Positions 9,612-17,721 are shown, numbered from the stretch's first letter. The stretch is 64,000 nucleotides of DNA from Fumia sp045615345 (GCA_045615345.1 JAZLER010000032.1:124001-188000); one strand, 5' to 3'. A program made the numbers and translations. Notes: generated from the sequence alone by a model not told the origin.

Positions 9612-9922
9612 GCTCTTCTTTCGGCGTCTTCAATTAGGGAGAAATCGGTTTTTCACGAATATTTGCTCCGCCTTATTGTCACAAAACCTTGTAAGACATC
9701 AAGTATTACTGCGTTTTTGTGACTTCAAGGCAAAACAAATATATTCGTTACAAAACTGCTAAGCACCCAAATCATTAACTTTTTTGATGAAATAAAAGGC
9801 AAGAGCCTATGGTAATGCTAACGCATACCATAGGCTTTTAACATATCAGTTCGCAAATAAAGTAATGGTTTGGGCGAATTATCCCTAACTGAAGGCGCCG
9901 TTCGAAGAGCCTTTGATTTTTT
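9612..9922 (+). terminator. Terminator stem of the trx operon, split by a repeat
   Basis: GCTCTTC (9612-9618) pairs with GAAGAGC (9904-9910), which is followed by CTTTGATTTTTT. The two arms are about 285 nt apart because the structured element 9623-9899 occupies the loop. The same arrangement occurs after the amino acid ABC operon. Confidence 0.55.
9623..9899 (+). repeat. Structured repeat element, copy 1
   Basis: 277 bp, near-identical in layout to 15948-16225. The ends are inverted repeats (GGCGTCTTCAATTAGGGA against the complement of TCCCTAACTGAAGGCGCC). Inside are a long hairpin (9655-9665 with 9736-9748; 9670-9674 with 9727-9731; 9678-9686 with 9714-9723) and a second arm (9766-9777 with 9863-9874) enclosing a hairpin AGCCTATGGTA / TACCATAGGCT (9804-9814, 9826-9836). 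There is no coding potential. It could be a MITE-like non-autonomous element or a structured RNA. Confidence 0.8.
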
Positions 9923-9927
9923 GGAAT

Positions 9928-10314
9928 TTAAACAAGCTTATTAGGGTCTACAACATAGGTGCCACAAGCAATTTTAATTGCATCAATAAATGCAAAAATA
10001 TAACCTAAACCGCAGAAGAAAGACATAATAATTCTGAAAATACCTTTTTTGCTTTCGCCCATCATAAAGTTATGAATGCCAAGTCCGCCAATAAAAACAG
10101 CAAGAAGAATCATCACCACTTTATCCTGACCATTTAAGTTATTGTCATTTGCTTTTTTATTTGCCACACCACAGTTAAGACAAACATCAGCGTTTGCTGT
10201 CATTTGTTTACCGCAGTTGGCACAGTAATTATTTCCTTCACCAACTTTTACTCCGCATTTAACGCAGATAGCCTGGTTATTATTCATAATTTCACCACAA
10301 TTTTTACAATACAT
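9928..10314 (-). CDS. Zinc-ribbon TM2 domain protein
   Basis: 128 aa. Three CxxC knuckles in the first 55 residues (CKNCGE, CVKCG, CANCGK, CLNCG) form zinc ribbons, followed by a TM2 domain: two membrane helices joined by a short turn (GGLGIHNFMMGESKKGI motif). This architecture is common in Firmicutes; the function is unknown, probably membrane-associated sensing or assembly. The start follows AAGGAGG, with its own promoter. It sits directly downstream of a DUF2752 gene, a frequent partner. Confidence 0.85.
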   Translation of the reverse strand: MYCKNCGEIMNNNQAICVKCGVKVGEGNNYCANCGKQMTANADVCLNCGVANKKANDNNLNGQDKVVMILLAVFIGGLGIHNFMMGESKKGIFRIIMSFFCGLGYIFAFIDAIKIACGTYVVDPNKLV

Positions 10315-10343
10315 AGGATTACCTCCTTAAATTTGTTAAAGCT

Positions 10344-10373
10344 ATTTTATCATAAAAAAGCTTTATTTGTCAA
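10344..10373 (-). promoter_or_regulatory. Promoter of the TM2 gene
   Basis: Minus-strand TTGACA (10373-10368), 18-bp spacer ending TGA, TAAAAT (10349-10344). It overlaps the last codons of the upstream DUF2752 gene. Confidence 0.7.
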
Positions 10374-10700
10374 ATTTTCTGCCCAGTTAATCATAAAACC
10401 GGCAACTATAAGTGCAAAAAGTAAAATATTTAATTTCTTATTTTTGAATATTCCGCCGTCCCGTAAAAAAGCGACAAACATCAACGGTAACGCCCAGAAC
10501 ATTTTATGATAGGAAAAGGCTTTTGCAAAATCAAAATTAAAAACCGAAATCCATGCCCTTGTCATTCCACACCCGGGACAAGGGAGGCGAAAAATTGTAT
10601 AAAATGGACATTCAAGCGATGTAAAATACAAAACCAGCGCATACAGGGAAACAATTATAAAAACTATAATTTTAGTCTTAAAATCAGATATCCTTTTCAT
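10350..10700 (-). CDS. DUF2752 membrane protein
   Basis: 116 aa with three or four hydrophobic segments and the signature CPFYTIFRLPCPGCGMTRA, diagnostic of DUF2752 small membrane proteins of unknown role. It overlaps the 3' end of the GH78 gene by 17 bp in the same direction, so the two are translationally linked; GAGGAGAAG lies upstream of ATG 10700. Linkage to a TM2 gene is common in this phylum. Confidence 0.85.
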   Translation of the reverse strand: MKRISDFKTKIIVFIIVSLYALVLYFTSLECPFYTIFRLPCPGCGMTRAWISVFNFDFAKAFSYHKMFWALPLMFVAFLRDGGIFKNKKLNILLFALIVAGFMINWAENLTNKAFL

Positions 10701-12651
10701 AATTTATGATCTTCTCCTCATGAGGAACAAGCTTATATTCCTTTCCGTTGAAGATAAGAGTACCGCCCGGTATCGTTGAAACAACAGAGAGTTCTTTTTT
10801 ATCAAAACAAACTCTTACTTCGCCATCATTTACAGGGACGGTACCTTCTATTTTTTCAAGGCCACCAAGATTTGGTTTTACACAGAAAGTTTCATAAGCA
10901 GGTGAAGTGGCATAAACACCAAGGTAATATCTGCCAAAAAGATATATCGGTGTAGCACCCCAAGCGTGACAAAGGGATTTTGCAAATTTTGTGCCATACA
11001 TTGCATAATGCTCAATCCCTTTCATAGTGGGATCGTATTCTTCCCAAATAGTCTGTGCACCAAGCTCTATCATACCACCCCAGTAATTTGTAAGCATTTC
11101 TTCAACCTTTGAAAAATCGCCCAGTTTTGCCAGAACATCAAGTTCATAGCCTTCAAAATAAGGAGTTGTGATTTTAGTTACACTGTCATTTTTAAGAACA
11201 TTATCCATAATGCTTTTAATCTGTTTTTCGGTTGCAATACCATGCATTATTGCAAAAATGTTGGCATGCCTTGTCACATTTTTCTTACCGGAAGAATAGC
11301 TGTCAATAAATGCACCTTTTTCCTCATTCCAATAGTATTCGTTCACCTTTTTAATAAGAACTTCACTCTTTTGCTCAAATAAACATTTTTCTTTTCCGAG
11401 CACACCTGCAATATCAGCCATCACGGAATAAACTTTAATCAAAAGCATCTGCTCCGCGCACAATGCACCTTCCTTATCCATATCCGACCAGTCAATAAAA
11501 GTCCAGTCATCACCGATTCCTTCAATAAATCCGTCTGCATTTATACGGGTTTCACAGAACTGCAAGAGTTTACAAGCTTTATCATATATGCGACTCAGGT
11601 ATATCTTATCCCCATATGTTACATAATGCTCGTAAAGACCTATTATCCACAACAGACTATAATCAAGAATAGTATTGATATGTTGCTCAAAGGGTTCTTT
11701 TCCAATAAGCCCTGTCAGAGTTCTCTGCTCTATCTCTTTATCTGCAAAAAGATAACGATTCACCTTTGCACTCTGGTAGGCATCACCTGACCAGATCCAA
11801 CGGTCTCTTTTTATTCCGTCAAAAAATCCCTCACGACAATTCAGTTGAAAAGTATATTTTGATACATCGTAAATTTTATTAAAAAGCTCATTATTACACT
11901 TAAAAAATCCTTTTTGTTCAAGTGGGAGATACTCATAATCTGCAGCAACCGAAAGTTCACCTTCACCGCAGGTTATATGTATATATCTGAAAGCACGCTG
12001 TCTTAAACGATAGCTTGATTTGCCTCTTATATGCTCGGAAATTACAGAATTTTCGGTATCAAGTGCTTCCTCGGGGCTTTCTCCGTAGCAAACAAAGTAT
12101 TCCTTATCTGGTGAGGCATCGGTAATATCTATAAATCCAAAAAGCTCTGTGCCAAAATCATATATAGTTCCGATGTCAGTTTTACTGACTTTCAAGGGAA
12201 TCTTTTTCTCATATTCAAACGGAAAAACTTCAGGATTTTTGTCCGCGCTGTCAAAATATACATTATATCCCACTGGCTCAAAATCACCTGCAAAATGATT
12301 GCAAGTCCAGCTTTCGTCACTGGGACAAACATCACTTTCCACGAAAATGGCAGGGAGCCCACTATAATTTGAAACAAACACTTCAACTGTATGTTCGCCC
12401 GGTGTAAGTTCAATACGTTCATCGGCACGATGAGCTATAAAATCAACACCCACATATCCTTTCCCGTTCATGTGACAGATAAGATAACCACCATCGCAAA
12501 TGAAAGTTTTCCTGAATTTAACATTGACATATGGTGGCGATATTCTCCAGAACGCAGGTCGATGGTATTCTTGTTCTTCTCGACGCATATGCACCTGAGT
12601 TATATGATAATTTTCATATTCCCCATAATGCCAGATCCAGTAACTTTTCAT
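10684..12651 (-). CDS. GH78-type alpha-L-rhamnosidase-like glycoside hydrolase
   Basis: 655 aa. The N-terminal ~250 residues are beta-rich accessory modules. An (alpha/alpha)6 catalytic barrel follows, with GIKRDRWIWSGDA near 278-291, which matches the R-[DE]-R-x-x-W-x-GD signature around the general acid of GH78. A further acidic cluster, TIWEEYDPT, is near 550, and a C-terminal beta domain closes the protein. There is no signal peptide, so it would act inside the cell on imported rhamnosides. It starts 19 bp after an HpcH/HpaI aldolase gene, in one operon. The exact substrate is not provable from sequence. Confidence 0.72.
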   Translation of the reverse strand: MKSYWIWHYGEYENYHITQVHMRREEQEYHRPAFWRISPPYVNVKFRKTFICDGGYLICHMNGKGYVGVDFIAHRADERIELTPGEHTVEVFVSNYSGLPAIFVESDVCPSDESWTCNHFAGDFEPVGYNVYFDSADKNPEVFPFEYEKKIPLKVSKTDIGTIYDFGTELFGFIDITDASPDKEYFVCYGESPEEALDTENSVISEHIRGKSSYRLRQRAFRYIHITCGEGELSVAADYEYLPLEQKGFFKCNNELFNKIYDVSKYTFQLNCREGFFDGIKRDRWIWSGDAYQSAKVNRYLFADKEIEQRTLTGLIGKEPFEQHINTILDYSLLWIIGLYEHYVTYGDKIYLSRIYDKACKLLQFCETRINADGFIEGIGDDWTFIDWSDMDKEGALCAEQMLLIKVYSVMADIAGVLGKEKCLFEQKSEVLIKKVNEYYWNEEKGAFIDSYSSGKKNVTRHANIFAIMHGIATEKQIKSIMDNVLKNDSVTKITTPYFEGYELDVLAKLGDFSKVEEMLTNYWGGMIELGAQTIWEEYDPTMKGIEHYAMYGTKFAKSLCHAWGATPIYLFGRYYLGVYATSPAYETFCVKPNLGGLEKIEGTVPVNDGEVRVCFDKKELSVVSTIPGGTLIFNGKEYKLVPHEEKIINYEKDI

Positions 12652-12670
12652 CTTACCTACTCCCTTTATT

Positions 12671-13435
12671 TTAAAAATTATCCTTAAGATAACCTAAAGT
12701 TCTTTTGCCTGCATCGAAAATATAGTTCCAGTCGCCGCCTGCAAAAATCATATCAAACTGAAACTGTGACCAGAATTTAACGGTTTTCTCGTCAAATCCG
12801 CCTGCAAGGCCCACATATTTACCGCTTTCTTTGATTATTTTCATTGCACGGTTTATTTCGCTGACGGTATTTTCTCCAAAAACATCCAAAAACTCATTGA
12901 TAGAACCCGACAAGTCATTCGGACCAAAAATAAATCCGTCAAGATAAGGAATTTTCACAATTTCAGAAAGTTCGTCAATGAAGTTTTTGCTTTCAATCTG
13001 CACAAATCTCAGCATCTCAAAACTTTGATTTTTTGCATATTCCTTTGCATCTAGACCACCGTATTTAATCGCACGCATAGGCCCGAACCCTCTTGTGCCA
13101 TCGGGTGGATAAAGGGTATATTTTATAAGTCTTTCAGTTTCCTCTTTTGACTGGACAAAGGGAAAAAGCATCGCATCAGGACCTAATTCCATAATCTTTT
13201 TTGTAAAAGTAAGATCGTCCTGAGGGACACGCACCAGCGAACAGATACCGGCAGAACGTGCGGCATTAAGGTGGCAAAGTACCTCCTTACATGACATATA
13301 TGTATGTTCCATATCAATCCATACACAGTCAAATCCGACATTACCGAAAATTTCGCATATAGCAGGGTCAGAAAGACAACACAGTGTTCCGTTTATTCTC
13401 TTGCCTGTTTCAAGCATCTCTCTTAATTTATTCAT
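12671..13435 (-). CDS. HpcH/HpaI family class II aldolase
   Basis: 254 aa from ATG 13435, chosen because GGGAG lies 9 nt upstream; the longer frame to 13507 crosses the promoter. VWIDMEHTYMS holds the catalytic His44, LVRVPQDD the substrate arginine, and QIESKN with FGPNDLSGS supply the metal ligands Glu and Asp. The family cleaves 2-keto-3-deoxy acids to pyruvate plus an aldehyde. Because a rhamnosidase follows, an RhmA-like role (2-keto-3-deoxy-L-rhamnonate to pyruvate and lactaldehyde) is a plausible inference, but rhamnose dehydrogenase and dehydratase genes are not seen here. Confidence 0.78.
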   Translation of the reverse strand: MNKLREMLETGKRINGTLCCLSDPAICEIFGNVGFDCVWIDMEHTYMSCKEVLCHLNAARSAGICSLVRVPQDDLTFTKKIMELGPDAMLFPFVQSKEETERLIKYTLYPPDGTRGFGPMRAIKYGGLDAKEYAKNQSFEMLRFVQIESKNFIDELSEIVKIPYLDGFIFGPNDLSGSINEFLDVFGENTVSEINRAMKIIKESGKYVGLAGGFDEKTVKFWSQFQFDMIFAGGDWNYIFDAGKRTLGYLKDNF

Positions 13436-13458
13436 AGAAATCATCTCCCTTGCATTGA

Positions 13459-13487
13459 TTTTACCATATTTTCCGGTATGTGTAAAT
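13459..13487 (-). promoter_or_regulatory. Promoter of the aldolase-rhamnosidase operon
   Basis: Minus-strand TTTACA (13487-13482), 17-bp spacer, TAAAAT (13464-13459). Confidence 0.7.
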
Positions 13488-13515
13488 ATTTTTAAATATT
13501 TTATCATATTACCCC

Positions 13516-13544
13516 TTTACTTTATTAAATTTTTGTGTTATAAT
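13516..13544 (+). promoter_or_regulatory. Promoter of the amino acid ABC operon
   Basis: TTTACT (13516-13521), 17-bp spacer ending TGT (extended -10), TATAAT (13539-13544). Confidence 0.78.
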
Positions 13545-13596
13545 ATGAAAAACAGCGTAAAGTTGTTTTCAAAATTTTGAAAGAATGGTGATTTTT

Positions 13597-14373
13597 ATGA
13601 AAAAAACATTGAGCTTACTTATGGCACTCGTTATGTCCCTTGGTATCGTTTTGACAGGTTGTGGTAACAACACTGACACCAAAACATTGGTTATGGGTCT
13701 TGATGATTCGTTCCCTCCTATGGGTTACAGAGATGACAACGAAGAAATCGTTGGTTTCGATGTAGATGTAGCAAAAGCAGTTGCTGAAAAAATGGGTGTT
13801 GAACTCAAACTCCAGCCTATTGACTGGGCAGCTAAAGAACAGGAACTCAACTCCGGCAACATCGACTGCATCTGGAACGGTTTCACAAAAACTCCCGAGC
13901 GTGACGAAAATATGACTTTGTCTATGCCTTATATGAAAAACACTCAGGTTGTAGTAGTTTTAGCTGACAGCGATATCAATACTATTGCTGACCTCGCAGG
14001 TAAAGTTGTTGATGTACAGAGTGGTTCTTCCGCTGAACTTGCTATCGACACTATCCCCGAAGTTAAAGCAAGCTTCAAAGAACTCGTTGCTATTTCCGAC
14101 AATGTAAAAGCTATGATGGACCTCGGTATCGAAGGTGCTGACGCAGTTGTTATGGACGAAGTTGTTGCAAGATACTATATGGCTAAATCCGAAGGCAAAT
14201 ATCGTTTGCTCGATGAAAAACTTGCTGACGAAGAATATGTAATCGGCTTCAAAAAAGGCAACGACAAACTCAAAGACGAAGTTGAACTCGCTTTGAAAGC
14301 TTTGAAAGAAGAAGGCAAACTCGCTGAAATCGCAGAAAAATGGTTCGGCGCTGATATCACAACAATCGCATAA
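13597..14373 (+). CDS. Polar amino acid ABC transporter, substrate-binding lipoprotein
   Basis: 258 aa. ATG 13597 is preferred over an in-frame ATG 12 bp upstream because GGTGA is 5 nt ahead. A lipoprotein signal with lipobox LTGC (Cys22) anchors it to the outer membrane leaflet. The SBP family 3 fold is shown by VGFDVDVAKAVAEKMG and by the ligand-contact region WNGFTKTPERDENM (the conserved arginine-aspartate after the hinge). It binds a polar amino acid; which one is not clear. It is the first gene of an SBP-permease-ATPase operon. A hairpin after the gene may favour extra SBP message. Its codon use is strongly biased, suggesting high expression. Confidence 0.92.
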   Translation: MKKTLSLLMALVMSLGIVLTGCGNNTDTKTLVMGLDDSFPPMGYRDDNEEIVGFDVDVAKAVAEKMGVELKLQPIDWAAKEQELNSGNIDCIWNGFTKTPERDENMTLSMPYMKNTQVVVVLADSDINTIADLAGKVVDVQSGSSAELAIDTIPEVKASFKELVAISDNVKAMMDLGIEGADAVVMDEVVARYYMAKSEGKYRLLDEKLADEEYVIGFKKGNDKLKDEVELALKALKEEGKLAEIAEKWFGADITTIA

Positions 14374-14396
14374 TTAAAAATTTGTAAAATGTCTTA

Positions 14397-14426
14397 CAGC
14401 AGGCGGTACATACTGCCTGCTGTTTT
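14397..14426 (+). terminator. Intercistronic hairpin / partial terminator
   Basis: CAGCAGGC and GCCTGCTG (14397-14422) form a strong stem followed by only TTTT. It lies between the binding-protein and permease genes, where leaky termination or 3' protection commonly raises the binding-protein message over the membrane components. Confidence 0.6.
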
Positions 14427-14482
14427 AAGCGTAACCGATGAATTTGTCGGTTACACCTGACTAAAAGATTGGAGGAAAGAAT

Positions 14483-15160
14483 GTGAATTTCGATGCGTTT
14501 TTGAAAGCAATTGATTTTGATATGCTTTCAAACCTCATTCCCCAGATGCTTAAAGCATCGCTCGTAACGGTGGAGATATTCTTTCTCACCTTAGCGCTTT
14601 CCATTCCGCTTGGATTCATAGTATGCTTCGGCAGAATGTCAAGAAATGTTGTTATCCGCGAAATAATAAAATTTTATCTTCTCATAATGCGCGGTACACC
14701 GCTTATTTTGCAGCTTATTTTCTTCTATTTCGCGCCGGCAAGTCTTTTCGGAATTACAATCCCGAGATTCTGGGCTGCAATTTTAGCATTCGTTTTGAAC
14801 TATGCCGCATACTTTTGCGAAATTTTCAGAAGCGGTATCGAATCTATCCCTGTAGGTCAGCATGAAGCCGCCTTTATTCTGGGATTTAATAAATCGCAGA
14901 CTTTCTTCCGTATATCCTTACCACAGGTTGTTAAAAGAATTCTCCCCCCTATGGGAAGTGAGTGTATGACACTCGTAAAAGATACAGCACTTGCCCAAAC
15001 TATTGGTGTTGCCGAAATGTTCAGACTTGCGCAGACAGCAACCACAAGGGAGTTTTCTATCGTACCGATTTTTGTTGCAGGTATTTTCTATCTTGTTATG
15101 AACAGCCTTGTTTCAATAGCTTTCAATAAGATGGAAAAATCCCTGAGCTACTACGATTAA
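14483..15160 (+). CDS. Polar amino acid ABC transporter permease
   Basis: 225 aa membrane protein with about five helices. MRGTPLILQLIFFYF and the EAA loop (GQHEAAFILGFNKSQTFFRISLPQ) are diagnostic of the HisM/GlnP type permease. The start is GTG 14483; the overlapping ATG at 14481 runs straight into TGA. GGAGG lies 7 nt upstream. It would act as a homodimer with the ATPase encoded 11 bp downstream. Confidence 0.94.
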   Translation: MNFDAFLKAIDFDMLSNLIPQMLKASLVTVEIFFLTLALSIPLGFIVCFGRMSRNVVIREIIKFYLLIMRGTPLILQLIFFYFAPASLFGITIPRFWAAILAFVLNYAAYFCEIFRSGIESIPVGQHEAAFILGFNKSQTFFRISLPQVVKRILPPMGSECMTLVKDTALAQTIGVAEMFRLAQTATTREFSIVPIFVAGIFYLVMNSLVSIAFNKMEKSLSYYD

Positions 15161-15171
15161 GGAGGAAAGAT

Positions 15172-15930
15172 ATGAGCGTTTTAACTGTCGAAAATGTTAA
15201 AAAGAGCTTCGGCGATTTAGAAGTTATAAAAGATATTTCTTTCTCCTTGAATGACGGCGAAGTTCTGGCAATTATCGGTCCTTCGGGTTCAGGAAAATCC
15301 ACCTTGCTCCGTTCAATCAATATGCTTGAAACGGTAGACGGCGGAACAATAAAAATCTGTGACGATATCCTCGTTACAGGCGAAAAACCCGTTTATGCCA
15401 CCAAGGATTTACTAAGAAAAATCCGCCTTAACACAGGGCTTGTTTTCCAGAACTATAACCTTTTCCCGCATTTCTCTGTTTTACAGAACATCACCGAGGC
15501 ACCCGTAAGAGTACTTGGAATGAAAAAGGAAGAAGCCGAAAAAATTGCCCGTGAACTTCTCAAAAAAATGGGGCTTTCCGAAAAGGAAAACGCTTACCCC
15601 TGTCAGCTTTCGGGTGGTCAGGCACAGCGTGTTTCGATTGCAAGGGCAATGGCATTAAATCCGAAGATTTTATTCTTTGACGAACCGACTTCGGCACTCG
15701 ACCCCGAGCTTACAGGAGAAATCTTAAAGGTTATCAAAGAACTCGCCAAAGAAAAGATGACAATGGTAATTGTAACCCATGAAATGGCTTTTGCCAGAGA
15801 AGTTGCTGACAGAGTTATCTTTATGGACGGAGGCGTTATTGTTGATGAGGGTACTCCCGAAGAACTCTTCACCTCCGACAATAAACGCACAAAAGAATTC
15901 TTGGGAAACTATTATCAATCAGCTTTGTAA
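15172..15930 (+). CDS. Polar amino acid ABC transporter ATP-binding protein
   Basis: 252 aa. Walker A GPSGSGKS is at 36-43, the Q-loop is in LVFQNYNLFPH, the signature is LSGGQAQRVSIARA, Walker B is ILFFDEPTSALD and the switch histidine is in VTHEM. It is a GlnQ/HisP family ATPase that powers the importer. It is the last gene of the operon and is followed by a terminator stem split by the second copy of the structured repeat. Confidence 0.96.
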   Translation: MSVLTVENVKKSFGDLEVIKDISFSLNDGEVLAIIGPSGSGKSTLLRSINMLETVDGGTIKICDDILVTGEKPVYATKDLLRKIRLNTGLVFQNYNLFPHFSVLQNITEAPVRVLGMKKEEAEKIARELLKKMGLSEKENAYPCQLSGGQAQRVSIARAMALNPKILFFDEPTSALDPELTGEILKVIKELAKEKMTMVIVTHEMAFAREVADRVIFMDGGVIVDEGTPEELFTSDNKRTKEFLGNYYQSAL

Positions 15931-15932
15931 AA

Positions 15933-16246
15933 GAAGGACGCCTGTTCGGCGTCTTCAGTTAGAGAGAAATTGGTTTTTCACGAATATTTGCTCCGTATTA
16001 TTGCAGCAAAACCTTATAATACATCAAGTATTACTGCGTTTTTGCTACTTCAATACAAAGCAAATATATTCGTTACAAAACTGCAAAGCACCCAAATCAT
16101 TAACTTTTTTTGATGAAATAAAAGGAAAAAGCCTATGGTAATGCTGTCGCATATCATAGGCTTTTAATGTATTAGTTCGCAAAACAAGTAATGATTTGGG
16201 CGAATTATCCCTAAATGAAGGCGCCGTTGGTGTCCTTCTTTTTTTT
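15933..16246 (+). terminator. Terminator stem of the ABC operon, split by a repeat
   Basis: GAAGGACGCC (15933-15942) pairs over 10 bp (one G-T) with GGTGTCCTTC (16229-16238), which is directly followed by eight T. The intervening 15948-16225 is the structured repeat, so an intact terminator appears to have been opened at its loop. Confidence 0.6.
15948..16225 (+). repeat. Structured repeat element, copy 2
   Basis: 278 bp, same order and orientation as 9623-9899 and roughly 85 % identical by eye. The hairpin pairs 15995-15999 with 16052-16056 and 16003-16011 with 16039-16048 are kept although the bases differ from copy 1 (GCCTT/AAGGC became GTATT/AATAC). The internal hairpin AGCCTATGGTA / TATCATAGGCT (16130-16140, 16152-16162) keeps pairing through a G-T. 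The element fills most of the 407-bp gap before the next gene. Confidence 0.8.
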
Positions 16247-16337
16247 AGAATAAAATTGTGCCCTCTGATAATACTCTTTAAAGAGAAAAGGGGGGATTTA
16301 TACGGAAAACAATTTAAAAGTCATCAAAAAAATCCTT

Positions 16338-17420
16338 TTGTATGCTACACCAATCATTTTTATATATGTGCTGATACAAAACCCCGAAAAGGTAAAAGGG
16401 GTCTTCAAAAGTATTTTTTCGGTGTTTTCACCATTTTTTATCGGACTTTGCTTCACCTTTATTTTTAATGTTCCGTTAAAATTCTTTGAAAGAAAACTGC
16501 CGATTTCCCAAAAATTCAAAAGACCGCTTTGCCTTACCATAACCTATCTTTCTTTTTTCTCGGTAATTCTTCTTATATATTTTTTCGTAGTACCGGAATT
16601 CAAAAAAAGCTTTGAACTTCTTATTAAAAACCTGCCCGATTATATCGAAAAATTTGAACTTTGGCTTTCAAAACTTCAGACAAGATTTAATTTTGCCGAA
16701 ATAAACTTGGATAAACTGCAGATGTTTTTCGGTTCAATGAGTGAAAACGCAGGCAGAAGTATGCCCCGTGTTCTGGGAAACACTATGAATATAGTAACCT
16801 CGTTTATAGGTTATGTCGCAAAAATTCTGATAGGATTTGTCTTTTCCGTTTATATTCTTCTGCAAAAGGAAAAACTCTGTAAAAGCTTGAAAAAAATCCT
16901 TTTTGCTTTTTTAAACAGCAAAAAGGTTGATTTTTTAACAGCTCTCGGCAGACTTTCAAACGAAATTTTTTCAAAATTTGTTTTCGGACAGTTCACCGAA
17001 GTAATTATAATAGGTGTATTATGTTTTACAGGTATGAAAATATTCTCGATGCCGTACGCACTTTTAATCTCGGTAATAATAAGCATAACAGCTTTTATCC
17101 CATTTTTCGGTGCTTTTATCGGCACGGGGTTCGGAGTTTTACTGCTTTTGGTAATTAACCCCGTAACCGCGTTATGGTTTATCGTTTTCATTATTGTTTT
17201 GCAACAGATAGAAGGAAACTTTATATACCCCAGAGTAGTAGGAAATTCAATAGGGCTTCCGGGAATATGGGTACTGTCCGCAGTAGTACTCGGAAACAGT
17301 ATTTTTGGCGTAGCAGGAATGATTTTAAGCGTTCCCGTATCAGCGGTTTTTTACACCATTTTCAGAGGTTTTGTCGATAAAAAGGTCAGCGATAAACGCA
17401 ATAGCGCCGGTGATAACTGA
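16338..17420 (+). CDS. AI-2E / PerM family permease (start uncertain)
   Basis: At least 360 aa from TTG 16338. It is a membrane protein with a hydrophobic N-terminal pair, a central amphipathic region and four or five C-terminal helices. LLISVIISITAFIPFFGAFIG and FIYPRVVGNSIGLPGIWVL are diagnostic of the AI-2E transporter (UPF0118) family, exporters or permeases of varied substrates. The frame stays open upstream to 16272 without ATG, GTG or TTG. The best ribosome site (AAAAGGGGGG, 16286-16295) is followed in frame by ATT TAT ACG rather than a standard start, and the family normally has 10-15 more residues than the TTG gives. The true start may therefore be non-canonical. The 3' end overlaps a convergent gene by 81 bp. 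Confidence 0.85.
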   Translation: MYATPIIFIYVLIQNPEKVKGVFKSIFSVFSPFFIGLCFTFIFNVPLKFFERKLPISQKFKRPLCLTITYLSFFSVILLIYFFVVPEFKKSFELLIKNLPDYIEKFELWLSKLQTRFNFAEINLDKLQMFFGSMSENAGRSMPRVLGNTMNIVTSFIGYVAKILIGFVFSVYILLQKEKLCKSLKKILFAFLNSKKVDFLTALGRLSNEIFSKFVFGQFTEVIIIGVLCFTGMKIFSMPYALLISVIISITAFIPFFGAFIGTGFGVLLLLVINPVTALWFIVFIIVLQQIEGNFIYPRVVGNSIGLPGIWVLSAVVLGNSIFGVAGMILSVPVSAVFYTIFRGFVDKKVSDKRNSAGDN

Positions 17421-17666
17421 AAATAGTCCCAAAGCACCTGTTACAAGATAGCTCTGGTCAGGTCTTATACGATTGCTTATAAATATAGCTTCAGGGCCAT
17501 CGTCATTATCTATGACATATGTTGCCGATCTGTGCCCTGCGAAATATGTCTTAAAACGCTTTATTCCCACAACTTTATCGGCAAGAAAATCTATAACAAT
17601 AAGCAAAGTTGCAAGTATCGCACTTATAACAGAAACCATTATTAAAAGGCGTTTAAAAGTTTTCAT
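17340..17666 (-). CDS. Small two-helix membrane protein, unknown function
   Basis: 108 aa from ATG 17666 (AAAGGAGG 7 nt upstream). Two hydrophobic helices (about 8-30 and 72-92) flank a polar middle rich in charged residues (RFKTYFAGHRSATYVIDNDDG). I do not recognise the family. A clean promoter and a strong ribosome site support it as real even though its last 81 bp lie antisense to the end of the permease gene. Confidence 0.65.
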   Translation of the reverse strand: MKTFKRLLIMVSVISAILATLLIVIDFLADKVVGIKRFKTYFAGHRSATYVIDNDDGPEAIFISNRIRPDQSYLVTGALGLFSVITGAIAFIADLFIDKTSENGVKNR

Positions 17667-17686
17667 AAACATACCTCCTTTGTTTA

Positions 17687-17715
17687 AGTATACCGCAAAA
17701 CCATTAAAAATGCAA
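17687..17715 (-). promoter_or_regulatory. Promoter of the small membrane protein gene
   Basis: Minus-strand TTGCAT (17715-17710), 17-bp spacer, TATACT (17692-17687). It lies back to back with the promoter at 17722-17750. Confidence 0.72.
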
Positions 17716-17721
17716 ATTTTA

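Noticed and set aside
9623..9899. Insertion sequence with transposase
   Set aside because: Repeat copies have inverted ends but no coding frame; only a non-autonomous element or RNA is supportable.
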